Under the pieces are notes generated by a model. That model was given only the letters and a program-made list of their open reading frames with translations. It made no database searches and had not been told where the DNA came from. Of a stretch of 13,247 bases of DNA, positions 1-6,891 are shown in pieces. Each line of letters opens with the position of its first letter. Position 1 is the first letter of the stretch. The stretch lies in NCBI GenBank assembly GCA_900547835.1, contig URIJ01000041.1, forward strand, positions 1-13,247, read 5' to 3'. The position numbers were made by a program, and so were the translations under genes. The stretch is from an uncultured Collinsella sp. GTDB taxonomy: Bacteria > Actinomycetota > Coriobacteriia > Coriobacteriales > Coriobacteriaceae.

Positions 1-318
1 ACCGCACTGCCGCACACCATCCGCAAAAAGATGGGTTCGGACTGCCCGGAGGAGATTGAGTGTGGCCGCTACTTCAAACGCACCAAGTACCCGCTGTTCA
101 AGATCCCCTGTAAGAAGCCGGCCCAGATCGAGGGAGCCACGCCGCTCGCCGAGGTCGAGCAGACGATGCTGTTCGACCTTGAGAGTGACTACGGCCAGGT
201 TAATAATCTCGCCGGCAAGGACGACCACGCCGAACAGCGCATGATTGACCTGCTGCTGCGCGGCCTGGAGGAGCATGAGTCCCCGGCCGAGCAAAAGGAG
301 CGCCTGGGCTTGGCCTAA
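1..318 (+). CDS. Sulfatase, C-terminal fragment (5' end outside window)
   Basis: The reading frame is open from the first base and stops with TAA at 316-318, so only about the last 105 residues are present; the ATG at 31 is internal. The segment reading MLFDLESDYGQVNNLAGK matches the typical end of the sulfatase (alkaline phosphatase superfamily) fold, where a phrase like 'LYDLxxDPxExxNLA' precedes a final helix. It is followed by a charged helical tail (HAEQRMIDLLLRGLEEHE). The active-site cysteine and metal ligands lie upstream of the window and cannot be checked. Its position just before a sulfatase-maturating enzyme and a second sulfatase supports the call. The substrate cannot be inferred. 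It could belong to a related phosphodiesterase of the same fold, but the neighbours make a sulfatase more likely. Confidence 0.75.
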   Translation, partial: TALPHTIRKKMGSDCPEEIECGRYFKRTKYPLFKIPCKKPAQIEGATPLAEVEQTMLFDLESDYGQVNNLAGKDDHAEQRMIDLLLRGLEEHESPAEQKERLGLA

Positions 319-338
319 GATTCATGCGGTGATTGTGC

Positions 339-381
339 GGGCCGGATGCGCCGCCTCGGGTAAGGAGGTGGTTTCCGGCCC
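339..381 (+). other. Strong stem-loop between sulfatase and maturase genes
   Basis: Outer arms GGGCCGG (339-345) and CCGGCCC (375-381) are perfectly complementary. Inside them CCGCCTC (351-357) pairs with GAGGTGG (365-371), with one G-U pair. No T-tract follows, so it is not a standard intrinsic terminator. An mRNA processing or stability element between cotranscribed genes is a possibility. The inner arm contains an AGGAGGT-like sequence with no credible gene behind it. Confidence 0.5.
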
Positions 382-420
382 GATGAGTGAGGGCTAGCCT
401 GTGCGAAGGGGGTATGTGCC

Positions 421-1521
421 ATGTGCGCGAAGCATATTGGCTTTTTGATAAAACCGGCATCGAGTGCTTGCAACATGCGGTGCAGGTACTGCTTTTACTG
501 CGATGTCGCTGCTCATCGCGAGGAGCGGAGCGCCCGCGTCATGGGCGAAGACGTGGCAAGTGCCATCATCGACCGTGCACTCGCCGTGGCGAGTGATGCG
601 CACATTTCTTTCGCCTTCCAGGGCGGCGAGCCCACCCTGGCCGGCCTTGACTTCTTCCATTCGTTCGTCGCGCGGGTGGAGGAGCGCCGTGAGAACCAGC
701 GGGTGAGCTGGGCGTTGCAGACCAACGGCTACCTGATCGAAGAGGAATGGGCCGAGTTCTTCCGCGAGCACGGGTTCCTCATCGGAGTCTCGGTTGACGC
801 TTATCGCGACCTGCACGATTCGATGCGTCCCGATGCGCACGGTGCCGCCACGTACGCGCGCGTCATGAGCGGCGTTCGCCTGCTGCGCGAGCGCGGCGTG
901 GACGTCAACATACTCTCGGTCCTCACCTCGCAGATGGCGGCGCATCCACAGCGCGTCTTCTCCTTCATCAAGCAGGAGAAGATCACCCATATCCAGTTCA
1001 TCCCGTGCCTGCCGGGCCTCGACGATGAGCGGGACACGTTCTCGCTCGACCCGCGTGCCTTCTCCTCGTTCTACCGCCGCTTGTTCGACTTGTGGTGGCG
1101 CGAGCTCGGTGCTGGGCGCTATGTGAGCATCTGGCTGTTCGAGAACGTCATGCAGATGGCGCTCGGGCAGTTTCCGTCGCAGTGCGGTATGCTCGGCCGC
1201 TGCGCTCCGCAGTTCGTGGTGGAAAGCGACGGTTCGGTGTATCCGTGCGACTTCTATGCGCTGGATGAGTACCGCGTGGGCGATATTCGCGTCGATTCCC
1301 TTGAGGCAATGGCGACCTGTGAGACCATGCGCATGTTTTTGAACGAGCCGCGTCGCGATTGCGCGCGGTGCGCCGATTGCCCCTTTGAGGGCATTTGCCA
1401 TCGCAACTGCAAGCGCCTGAACATCGCCTATTACGATGCGGGCTACTGCGGGCTGCGTGAGTTTTTGGAGTACGCCTATCCCGGCCTGCAGCGCGTGGCT
1501 CGCATGTTCACGCGGCGCTGA
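421..1521 (+). CDS. Anaerobic sulfatase-maturating enzyme (radical SAM, SPASM domain)
   Basis: This 366-residue protein has the radical-SAM cysteine motif CNMRCRYC at residues 17-24 (C17, C21, C24), which binds the SAM-cleaving 4Fe-4S cluster. It is preceded by KPASSA, as in anaerobic sulfatase maturases (KPxSxxCN). The C-terminal third is a cysteine-rich SPASM region: CGMLGRCAPQ, then VYPCDFYALDEYRVGDI, then CARCADCPFEGICHRNC, expected to hold two auxiliary clusters. Known members convert a Cys or Ser in the sulfatase C/S-x-P/A-x-R motif to formylglycine without oxygen, in the cytoplasm. The length matches the family. GAAGGGGG at 403-410 is spaced suitably before the ATG at 421. It lies between two sulfatase genes, its likely substrates; the next sulfatase carries a cysteine-type site. 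Other SPASM peptide-modifying enzymes are the alternative, but context argues against them. Confidence 0.92.
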   Translation: MCAKHIGFLIKPASSACNMRCRYCFYCDVAAHREERSARVMGEDVASAIIDRALAVASDAHISFAFQGGEPTLAGLDFFHSFVARVEERRENQRVSWALQTNGYLIEEEWAEFFREHGFLIGVSVDAYRDLHDSMRPDAHGAATYARVMSGVRLLRERGVDVNILSVLTSQMAAHPQRVFSFIKQEKITHIQFIPCLPGLDDERDTFSLDPRAFSSFYRRLFDLWWRELGAGRYVSIWLFENVMQMALGQFPSQCGMLGRCAPQFVVESDGSVYPCDFYALDEYRVGDIRVDSLEAMATCETMRMFLNEPRRDCARCADCPFEGICHRNCKRLNIAYYDAGYCGLREFLEYAYPGLQRVARMFTRR

Positions 1522-1622
1522 TCCTGCCCGGGTTTTGCCTCGTCGTAGTTGTGTGGGGCTCTGCGCCCCTCCCGCCTTGACCACTCAATCTTCATCCCGT
1601 TCCCGTGAGTTTGGAGTTCCCT

Positions 1623-3107
1623 ATGCCCCAGCAACCCAACGTTCTCCTTATCATGTGCGACCAGATGCGCGGCGACTGCCTGGGTATCGACGGCCATCCG
1701 GACGTGCAGACGCCCTACTTGGACACGCTCGCCGCCGACGGCATGCTGTTCGAGAACGCCTACTCCGCCTGCCCGAGTTGCATCCCGGCGCGCGCCGCCC
1801 TCTTTTGCGGCAAGACGCCCGCGGGCACGGGCCGCGTGGGTTACCAGGACGGTATCGCGTGGGAGTACGACCATATGCTCGCGCAGGAGATGCGCGACGG
1901 CGGCTACCAGACCGCCGTGGTAGGCAAGATGCACGTGCATCCGCCGCGTTTGGGCTGCGGCTTCGAGCACATGCGCCTGCATGACGGCTACATCGGCCAC
2001 TACCGCAAGGCGAACCTGCCGTACTGGATGCACCAGAACGTCTCCGACGACTACATGCGCTTCCTCAAAAATGAACTGGGCGAATTCGCCGACGTGAACG
2101 GTTCGGGCGTTGAGAACAACTCCTGGATCACCCATCCCTGGGCCTACGAGGAGCGCCTGCACCCCACCAACTGGGTGGTGGACGAGTCCATCCGCTTTTT
2201 GGAGACCCGCGATCGCACGCGCCCGTTCTTCCTCATGACGAGCTTCGTGCGGCCCCACCCGCCCTTCGACGCGCCGCAGACCTACTTCGATCTGTACCGC
2301 GACATGGAGCTGCGCGCGCCTGCCGCTGGCGATTGGGATGACGCCGATGCCACCGAGCGCGATGGCATGATCTTGGACAGCGTGCACGGCTGCCGCGACG
2401 CCGAGCTGCGCCGCGAGGCCATGGCGGGCTATTATGCCTGCATCACACATATGGACCACCAGATCGGCCGGCTCATCACGGCGCTCGAGAACGACGAGAC
2501 CTACCACGACACCGTGATCGTGTTCTGCTCCGACCACGGCGAGATGCTCTTTGACCACAGTCTCTTTCGCAAGGTGTTGCCCTACGAGGGCTCCGCGCGC
2601 ATCCCCTTCATCGTGCACGTGGGCAAAAACGTCGATGTGCCGGGCGGCGAGCGCGTTCGCGGCGTGAGCGAGAGCACGGTGGAACTCATGGACCTTATGC
2701 CCACCATCCTCGAGGCGTGCGACCTGCCCGTGCCCGACGGCGTGGAGGGCGCCTCGCTCATGGGCGAGCTTACCGGCGCCGCGCCGCTGAACCGTGCATA
2801 CCTGCACGGCGAGCACAGCGGCAGCCGCGAGCAGTCCAACCAGTGGATCGTGACCCCGCATGACAAGTACATCTGGTTCACACGGACCGGGGTGGAGCAG
2901 TATTTCGACCTGGACGCCGATCCGCGTGAGGAGCACGACCTCATCGACGCTCCGGAGCGCGCCGCGCGCATCGCCGTGCTCCGTGCCTGCCTGATTGAGG
3001 AGCTCGCTGGTCGCGAAGAGGGATATGTTCGTGACGGCGAGTTGGTGGCGGGACGTGCGCCCGCCGTTATGCTTGAGCGCCCCCGGCCCTCGCGCCTCCA
3101 ACGTTAA
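1623..3107 (+). CDS. Cys-type sulfatase (arylsulfatase/choline-sulfatase-like)
   Basis: This is a 494-residue sulfatase of the alkaline phosphatase superfamily. The N-terminus NVLLIMCDQMRGDCLG supplies the first metal-binding acidic residue. CIPAR follows at about residues 53-57, the C-x-P-x-R site whose cysteine becomes formylglycine. Further landmarks are GKMHVH, a RPHPPFDAP segment, and FCSDHGEML with the second Asp-His metal pair. The C-terminus has YFDLDADPREEHDLID, the usual sulfatase ending. No signal peptide is visible, so a cytoplasmic enzyme acting on imported small sulfate esters is likely. A GTG at 1605 is in frame, but GGAG at 1613-1616 sits six bases before the ATG at 1623, so the ATG is preferred. 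The gene lies 101 bases after the maturase and 15 bases before the next gene, suggesting one operon. The substrate is unknown. Confidence 0.9.
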   Translation: MPQQPNVLLIMCDQMRGDCLGIDGHPDVQTPYLDTLAADGMLFENAYSACPSCIPARAALFCGKTPAGTGRVGYQDGIAWEYDHMLAQEMRDGGYQTAVVGKMHVHPPRLGCGFEHMRLHDGYIGHYRKANLPYWMHQNVSDDYMRFLKNELGEFADVNGSGVENNSWITHPWAYEERLHPTNWVVDESIRFLETRDRTRPFFLMTSFVRPHPPFDAPQTYFDLYRDMELRAPAAGDWDDADATERDGMILDSVHGCRDAELRREAMAGYYACITHMDHQIGRLITALENDETYHDTVIVFCSDHGEMLFDHSLFRKVLPYEGSARIPFIVHVGKNVDVPGGERVRGVSESTVELMDLMPTILEACDLPVPDGVEGASLMGELTGAAPLNRAYLHGEHSGSREQSNQWIVTPHDKYIWFTRTGVEQYFDLDADPREEHDLIDAPERAARIAVLRACLIEELAGREEGYVRDGELVAGRAPAVMLERPRPSRLQR

Positions 3108-3122
3108 GAGAAAGGCCTATCC

Positions 3123-3734
3123 ATGGATATGAAGACGATCGGCATTGTGGTCGTAGTGGTTGCGGTCGGGTTCACCATTTACATGGAGGTCCAAAAGCGC
3201 ACAACCTTCGCCAAGCTCGAGGCGTACCTGCGCGAGGGCGACCTCAACAACTACCTCAAGGTCCTGAACCGCCCGCTCACTAGCGTGCTGTACCCCAAGT
3301 ACAACGTGCTTTTCATGCGCTTGAACGCAGCTCTTGCCATGGATGACGTCGAGGCATCCGAGCGCATCATCCGCGAGATGGGTTCGCTCAAGATGAGCGA
3401 GGAGCAGACACTCGCGCTGGCGGCAAAGGCGTTCTCCTTCTACGTGGAGATCGGGGATGAGCCCCACGCACGCGAGGTGCTCTCCTACCTCGAGGAGCAC
3501 GGTGATCGCGAGGCTGCGCGTGCCGACCGTCGCACCTATGACGTCTTCCTCAAGGGCTCGTATGCCTATATCGACGAGATGGAGCGCGCGTTGTCGGAGG
3601 CGGCTGGCATGGAAGAGGCCCTGCTCTGCCAGATGCTCTCGGTTCAGTACGAGAACAAGGGTGACGAGGGGCGCGCCGCGTCCTATTGCGAGCGCGCTGA
3701 GCGGACGCTCGCAGCAGCCATGCCTGACAAGTAG
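3123..3734 (+). CDS. Membrane-anchored helical (TPR-like) protein of unknown function
   Basis: This 203-residue protein has one N-terminal hydrophobic segment (TIGIVVVVVAVGFTIYMEV, about residues 5-23), followed by a wholly helical, charged remainder. The downstream helices have alternating small and aromatic positions (for example LALAAKAFSFYVEIGDEPHAREVLSYLEEHG) that resemble tetratricopeptide pairs; this is an impression, not a profile match. The likely topology is a single-pass anchor with a soluble helical domain. AGAAAGG just upstream is well spaced for the ATG at 3123, and a second ATG lies two codons later. It starts 15 bases after the sulfatase stop, so cotranscription is likely. A role as scaffold or assembly factor for nearby proteins would be guesswork. 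No named family was recognised. Confidence 0.75.
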   Translation: MDMKTIGIVVVVVAVGFTIYMEVQKRTTFAKLEAYLREGDLNNYLKVLNRPLTSVLYPKYNVLFMRLNAALAMDDVEASERIIREMGSLKMSEEQTLALAAKAFSFYVEIGDEPHAREVLSYLEEHGDREAARADRRTYDVFLKGSYAYIDEMERALSEAAGMEEALLCQMLSVQYENKGDEGRAASYCERAERTLAAAMPDK

Positions 3735-3755
3735 GGAAGAGTCTAGGCGCTTCAT

Positions 3756-3897
3756 ATGCTAGCAATCGTATTCGCCATTGCGTTTTTCGCCTCTACCATC
3801 AGTGCCATCTGCGGTGTCGGCGGGGCATCATCATTAAGCCCGTGATGGACGCCGTGGGTGTCGCCGACGTGGCGACCATCAACTTCCTGTCCGGATG
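3756..3897 (+). pseudogene. Frameshifted N-terminal remnant of a TauE/SafE permease
   Basis: The ATG at 3756 opens a hydrophobic frame (MLAIVFAIAFFASTISAICG) that runs into a GVGG turn and then a premature TGA at 3843-3845. Restoring one base in the G-run at 3821-3825 gives IIIKPVMDAVGV, then TINFLSG. These match the intact downstream permease (GIGGGVIIKPVVDAMNV...VSFLSS). About 45 residues of homology survive before the similarity stops near 3897; the other roughly 220 residues are absent. It is therefore a dead paralogue or an older copy of the gene at 4236. It could be a sequencing error only if the remainder of the gene were present, which it is not. Confidence 0.8.
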
Positions 3898-4070
3898 CAC
3901 CGCGAGGACAACATCGGGCACTTCGCCATGAGCGTTTCCACCGCGCTGCTGCTCGACGTCGTCTACGCGTGCATCTTCAACCAGGATTACTTCGCCAACT
4001 ACTAGCGGCGTGTCGAGACGGTGCGCGGGCCATTGAGGGACTCGGCAGGCAGATTGGCGGGGACGCCTAG
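3895..4070 (+). pseudogene. Unidentified coding remnant with stops and a frameshift
   Basis: From 3895 one frame reads MHREDNIGHFAMSVSTALLL then DVVYACIFNQDYFANY to a TAG at 4003-4005. The neighbouring frame continues ARAIEGLGRQIGGDA to TAG at 4068-4070. The amino-acid character is convincing across both pieces, as if one C-terminus were broken by an indel near 4005-4025. It does not resemble the permease and was not recognised. It abuts the permease remnant directly, implying a deletion that fused pieces of two genes. Confidence 0.45.
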
Positions 4071-4110
4071 CCCTTGGCGCAACGGTGCTCCGCATGAGCG
4101 GCGTAAATAG

Positions 4111-4150
4111 GGACATATCGCGCAGCAGCGTTCGAGATATGTAAAAGTCC
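4111..4150. repeat. Inverted repeat / nested hairpin in intergenic DNA
   Basis: ACATATC at 4113-4119 is the exact complement of GATATGT at 4136-4142. Inside it CGC (4121-4123) pairs with GCG (4128-4130) over an AGCA loop. GGAC (4111-4114) and GTCC (4147-4150) extend the symmetry across an unpaired AAAA. No T-tract follows. It lies between the pseudogene pair and the intact permease, and could be an operator or a 5' leader structure. Confidence 0.45.
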
Positions 4151-4187
4151 ACAACCATACGCTGCGGTTTTGAATGATACGAACGCT

Positions 4188-4201
4188 TGCAATTCGTTGC
4201 A
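4188..4201. promoter_or_regulatory. Short palindrome upstream of the permease, candidate operator
   Basis: TGCAA (4188-4192) and TTGCA (4197-4201) are perfect inverted arms around TTCG, centred about 40 bases before the permease ATG. That position would suit a repressor site near a promoter, but no convincing -35/-10 pair was found. The function is inferred from position only. Confidence 0.25.
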
Positions 4202-4235
4202 TAGGGTGTTGCTCGATCGATAGGAGCTTGTTCGG

Positions 4236-5033
4236 ATGGGTCCTCAATACATCTTGGTCTTCGCGGTATGCTTCCTGGCGTCGCTTCTGGGGCCGCTCTG
4301 TGGCATCGGCGGCGGCGTGATCATCAAGCCCGTGGTCGACGCGATGAACGTCATGAGCGTGAGCACGGTGAGCTTCCTCTCGAGCATGTCGGTGCTCATC
4401 ATGTCGCTCTCCACGCTCGCGCAGAACGCGGCGAGCGGGCAGTCTGATATCGACGCGCGGGCGATGTCGCCCATCGCCGTCAGCTCCGCGGTGGGCGGCG
4501 TGATCGGCAAGATGTTGTTCAACCGGCTGGGGTCCGTGTTCCCCGACGCCGAGCTCGTCGGCGCGGTCCAGGCCGCCGTGCTCATCGTGCTCGCCGTCCT
4601 CGTGCTGGCCTACACGCTCAACAAGGCGCGCATCAAGGGCCTCAAGCTCGAGAATGCGTGGGCGCAGGCGCTCATAGGGTTCTGCGCCGGGGCGTGCTGG
4701 TCCTTCCTCGGCATCGGCGGCGGCCCCTTCAACCTGGCCATCCTCGTCTTCTTCTTCGCCATGGAGAGCAAGCCCGCCGCGCAGGCGTCGCTGTTCATCA
4801 TCGCGTTCTCGCAGACGGCGAGCCTCATCTACACGCTGGCCACGGGCAGCGTGCCCGCGTTCCTCTCCGTGGTCCTGCTGGGCATGGCGGCGATGGCGGT
4901 GCTTGGGTCGGTCGTGGGGCGCCGCCTGCTGCGCCGGATGGACTCGGCGGCGGTCGATAAGCTCTACGTGTTCGCCCTCGTGCTCATCATCGTGATCTGC
5001 ACGTACAATTTCATCCGGTTCTCGGTGCTCTAG
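4236..5033 (+). CDS. TauE/SafE family permease (sulfite/sulfonate exporter-like)
   Basis: This 265-residue, strongly hydrophobic protein is an inner-membrane carrier with about eight predicted helices in two repeated halves. Each half has a glycine turn, GIGGGVIIKP at about residues 23-32 and GIGGGPFNLA at about 159-168, the duplicated signature of the TauE/SafE (DUF81) family. Known members move sulfite, sulfoacetate or other organic anions. The length matches the family. AGGAG at 4222-4226 precedes the ATG at 4236. The sulfatase and maturase genes upstream make handling of a sulfur oxyanion attractive, but this is context only; the family also contains proteins of unrelated or unknown substrate. 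A frameshifted paralogue lies immediately upstream. No clear terminator follows; CCCG-AAA-CGGG at about 5043 is too short and lacks T's. Confidence 0.85.
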   Translation: MGPQYILVFAVCFLASLLGPLCGIGGGVIIKPVVDAMNVMSVSTVSFLSSMSVLIMSLSTLAQNAASGQSDIDARAMSPIAVSSAVGGVIGKMLFNRLGSVFPDAELVGAVQAAVLIVLAVLVLAYTLNKARIKGLKLENAWAQALIGFCAGACWSFLGIGGGPFNLAILVFFFAMESKPAAQASLFIIAFSQTASLIYTLATGSVPAFLSVVLLGMAAMAVLGSVVGRRLLRRMDSAAVDKLYVFALVLIIVICTYNFIRFSVL

Positions 5034-5387
5034 TTCTTCGCCCCGAAACGGGATGCCGCGATAATGGAGCTGGAGCGCGGGCCTTCCTCTTCTGCCTTGA
5101 GGAGGTCGCCGTGTCCCGCTCGTCTCATGAGCGCCGATGGTGTTGAAGTCCTCTTGGCAATAAGTCGCGGCAGCGTCAGCCGCCAATTCAAAAAAGCCAC
5201 AAGCGGAAGGCAAACCGCTTCAAAGCAAATTCACCCTCCAACAAATAGTGGATCCCCAACAAAGTCTTTAGCCTGAGCGAGCAGAGTTAAGCAGACATCA
5301 ACGTGTCGTCTCCCGACCCTCCGCCGTGCCCAGGAGACATCCACGCACTTTACCTGCGTAAACAATGTGAGTGAAATATGAATCTCG
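5034..5387. other. Gene-free stretch before the ribosomal cluster
   Basis: No credible gene is seen on either strand; open frames here lack protein-like composition and ribosome binding sites. GAGGAGGT at 5099-5106 is followed by a GTG opening only 11 codons before TGA, possibly the stub of a lost gene. TTTAC-CTGC-GTAAA at 5349-5362 is a small palindrome just upstream of the rplC promoter element. Notably rpsJ (S10), which usually precedes rplC, is not present here. Confidence 0.6.
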
Positions 5388-5414
5388 ATGGATACGCCCG
5401 CAGCCGTGTATACT
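5388..5414 (+). promoter_or_regulatory. Promoter-like element upstream of rplC, shared with rplB
   Basis: This 27-base block ends in GTGTATACT, where TATACT (5409-5414) is a good -10 hexamer. It matches 23 of 27 positions of the block at 7253-7279 upstream of rplB. No good TTGACA-like -35 sits at standard spacing: TGGATA at 5389-5394 is only 14 bases from the -10. The element may therefore be an activator-type promoter or a regulator site overlapping a promoter. The implied 5' leader of rplC is about 185 bases. Confidence 0.55.
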
Positions 5415-5525
5415 AAACAGCTGTGTGAAACCAGGGGAGTATTCTGGCTGGACAAAATGCCTGCTTAATAGGGTTGTCAGGTAGTCCGGACGCAATACAA
5501 GGCTGGGGAGCACGTCGTGTAAGTA

Positions 5526-5603
5526 GTGGTCCTCTAGGGGCGTATGCTCGGTGGTGTACGCATTGTCCCAAGACCACGCGAGAGTTGGGATCATATCTTG
5601 ATC
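5526..5603 (+). promoter_or_regulatory. Structured rplC 5' leader, candidate ribosomal protein control element
   Basis: GTGGTC (5526-5531) pairs with GACCAC (5572-5577). Nested inside, GGGG (5537-5540) faces TCCC (5566-5569) and CGTA (5541-5544) faces TACG (5557-5560), with wobble pairs extending the inner stem. A separate perfect hairpin, GATCA (5589-5593) with TGATC (5599-5603), ends three bases before the rplC ATG. In many bacteria the S10 operon leader is bound by L4, encoded here as the second gene. Control by L4 in this organism is an inference and has not been shown. Confidence 0.45.
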
Positions 5604-5606
5604 AGC

Positions 5607-6218
5607 ATGATTCTCGGCCGCAAGATTGGCATGACCCAGGTTTGGGACGAGGACGACAACGTCGTTCCCGTCACGGTCATCCAGGCTGGCCCCTGCGCTG
5701 TCTCGCAGGTTAAAACTCAGGCAACCGACGGCTATGACGCCGTCCAGATCGGTTTCGGCGACATCAAGGCCAAGAACGTGAACAAGCCCATGGCTGGTCA
5801 CTTCGCCAAGGCTGGCGTCGAGCCTGTCCGCTTCCTTCGTGAGGTCCGCGTCGAGAACGGCGAGGAGCACAAGGTCGGCGAGGTCGTCACCGTCGCTGAT
5901 TTCGCTGATGTCGAGAAGGTCGACGTCATCGGTACCTCCAAGGGTAAGGGCTTCCAGGGTCGCATCAAGCGCTGGGGTCAGCGCCGCGGTCCTATGACGC
6001 ATGGTTCTCACTTCCAGCGTCACCCCGGTTCTATCGGTCAGTGCGCCTATCCTGCGCGCGTCCTCAAGGGCGTCAAGATGGCCGGTCACATGGGTAACGA
6101 GCGCGTTACCGTCAAGAACCTTTCCGTTGTCCGCATCGATGCCGAGCAGAACCTCATCTTGGTCAAGGGCGCTGTCCCGGGTGCCAAGAATGGTCTCGTC
6201 GCCATCCGTATGGCCTAA
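5607..6218 (+). CDS. rplC: 50S ribosomal protein L3
   Basis: L3 is an early-assembly 23S rRNA-binding protein that helps form the peptidyl transferase region. The 203-residue product starts MILGRKIGMTQVW and contains the family core KGKGFQGRIKRWG, then HFQRHPGSIGQC and KMAGHMGNERVT. The ATG at 5607 is chosen because L3 proteins begin at this MxLGRKxGMT; an in-frame ATG at 5544 would add 21 non-conserved residues. No normally spaced Shine-Dalgarno sequence precedes 5607. The nearest G-rich run, TTGGGA at 5585-5590, is separated from the start by a hairpin. It is the first gene of the cluster here, and rplD follows 46 bases later. rpsJ is absent upstream. Confidence 0.97.
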   Translation: MILGRKIGMTQVWDEDDNVVPVTVIQAGPCAVSQVKTQATDGYDAVQIGFGDIKAKNVNKPMAGHFAKAGVEPVRFLREVRVENGEEHKVGEVVTVADFADVEKVDVIGTSKGKGFQGRIKRWGQRRGPMTHGSHFQRHPGSIGQCAYPARVLKGVKMAGHMGNERVTVKNLSVVRIDAEQNLILVKGAVPGAKNGLVAIRMA

Positions 6219-6264
6219 GGGCCCAGCCCATTTAGCCCAGCGTCATACCAAGGAGAACACTTAA

Positions 6265-6891
6265 ATGGCAAAGTTTGAAGTAAAGAACAGCGAGGGCAAG
6301 AAGGTCGCCGAGGCCGAGCTCGCCGCTGAGGTGTACGGCATCGAGCCGAACATCCACGTTATGCACCACATCGTCAAGTGCCAGATGGCCTCTTGGCGTC
6401 AGGGCACCCAGTCTGCTAAGGGTCGCTCTGAGGTTTCCGGTGGCGGCAAGAAGCCTTGGCGTCAGAAGGGCACCGGCCGTGCCCGCCAGGGTTCCATCCG
6501 TGCTGCCCAGTGGCGTCACGGTGGCGTTGTCTTCGCCCCCAAGCCCCGTTCCTACGCTAAGCGTATGAACAACAAGGAGGTCAAGCTGGCTATGCGCTCC
6601 GCGCTGTCCGCCAAGCTGGCCGATGGCGAGCTCGTGCTCGTCGACGACTACGGCTTCGAGAAGCCTTCCACCAAGGCTGCCGTCGCCATGCTCAAGGCTC
6701 TCGGCCTTGAGGGCAAGCGTCTGACCATCATCGTTCGCGATGAGGACGTCAACGCCTACCTGTCGTTCCGCAACATTCCCAAGACGTTCATCATCACCGC
6801 TGACGAGGCCAACACCTACGATCTCGTCAACAACAACGCCGTGCTGATGCCCGCCGACATCGCCGCTCACTTCGGGGAGGTGCTTGCATAA
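6265..6891 (+). CDS. rplD: 50S ribosomal protein L4
   Basis: L4 binds 23S rRNA domain I and lines the exit tunnel with an extended loop. In some bacteria it also represses its own operon. The 208-residue protein shows the loop signature KKPWRQKGTGRARQGSIRAAQW and then RRG-like HGGVVFAPKPRSY, followed by the globular C-terminus (NIPKTFIITADEANTYDLVN). AAGGAG at 6251-6256 precedes the ATG with normal spacing. It ends with TAA directly adjacent to the ATG of rplW, which suggests translational coupling. Whether it also acts on the structured rplC leader is an open question. Confidence 0.97.
   Translation: MAKFEVKNSEGKKVAEAELAAEVYGIEPNIHVMHHIVKCQMASWRQGTQSAKGRSEVSGGGKKPWRQKGTGRARQGSIRAAQWRHGGVVFAPKPRSYAKRMNNKEVKLAMRSALSAKLADGELVLVDDYGFEKPSTKAAVAMLKALGLEGKRLTIIVRDEDVNAYLSFRNIPKTFIITADEANTYDLVNNNAVLMPADIAAHFGEVLA

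Noticed and set aside
382..396. Five-codon open frame after AAGGAGGTGG, considered as a leader peptide
   Set aside because: The spacing from the ribosome-binding-like sequence to the ATG is too long, there is no run of regulatory codons, and that sequence is explained as an arm of the 339-381 hairpin.
394..1584. Long minus-strand open frame opposite the sulfatase maturase
   Set aside because: It is the antisense shadow of a gene with clear radical-SAM and SPASM motifs; its own translation shows no domain and no ribosome binding site.
1476..3101. 541-codon minus-strand open frame opposite the sulfatase
   Set aside because: It arises from GC-rich codon bias on the real strand; the plus strand has the CIPAR site and metal motifs.
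5099..5141. GAGGAGGT followed by a GTG and 11 codons
   Set aside because: Too short to support as a gene; at most the stub of a deleted one, so mentioned only in the intergenic entry.
4002..5213. 403-codon minus-strand open frame opposite the permease
   Set aside because: The translation is low-complexity His/Arg/Glu/Asp sequence, typical of the antisense of a hydrophobic GC-rich gene.
5544..5606. N-terminal extension of L3 from the ATG at 5544
   Set aside because: L3 proteins begin at the M-x-LGRKxGMT located at 5607; the 21 extra residues are not family-like and overlap the leader stem.
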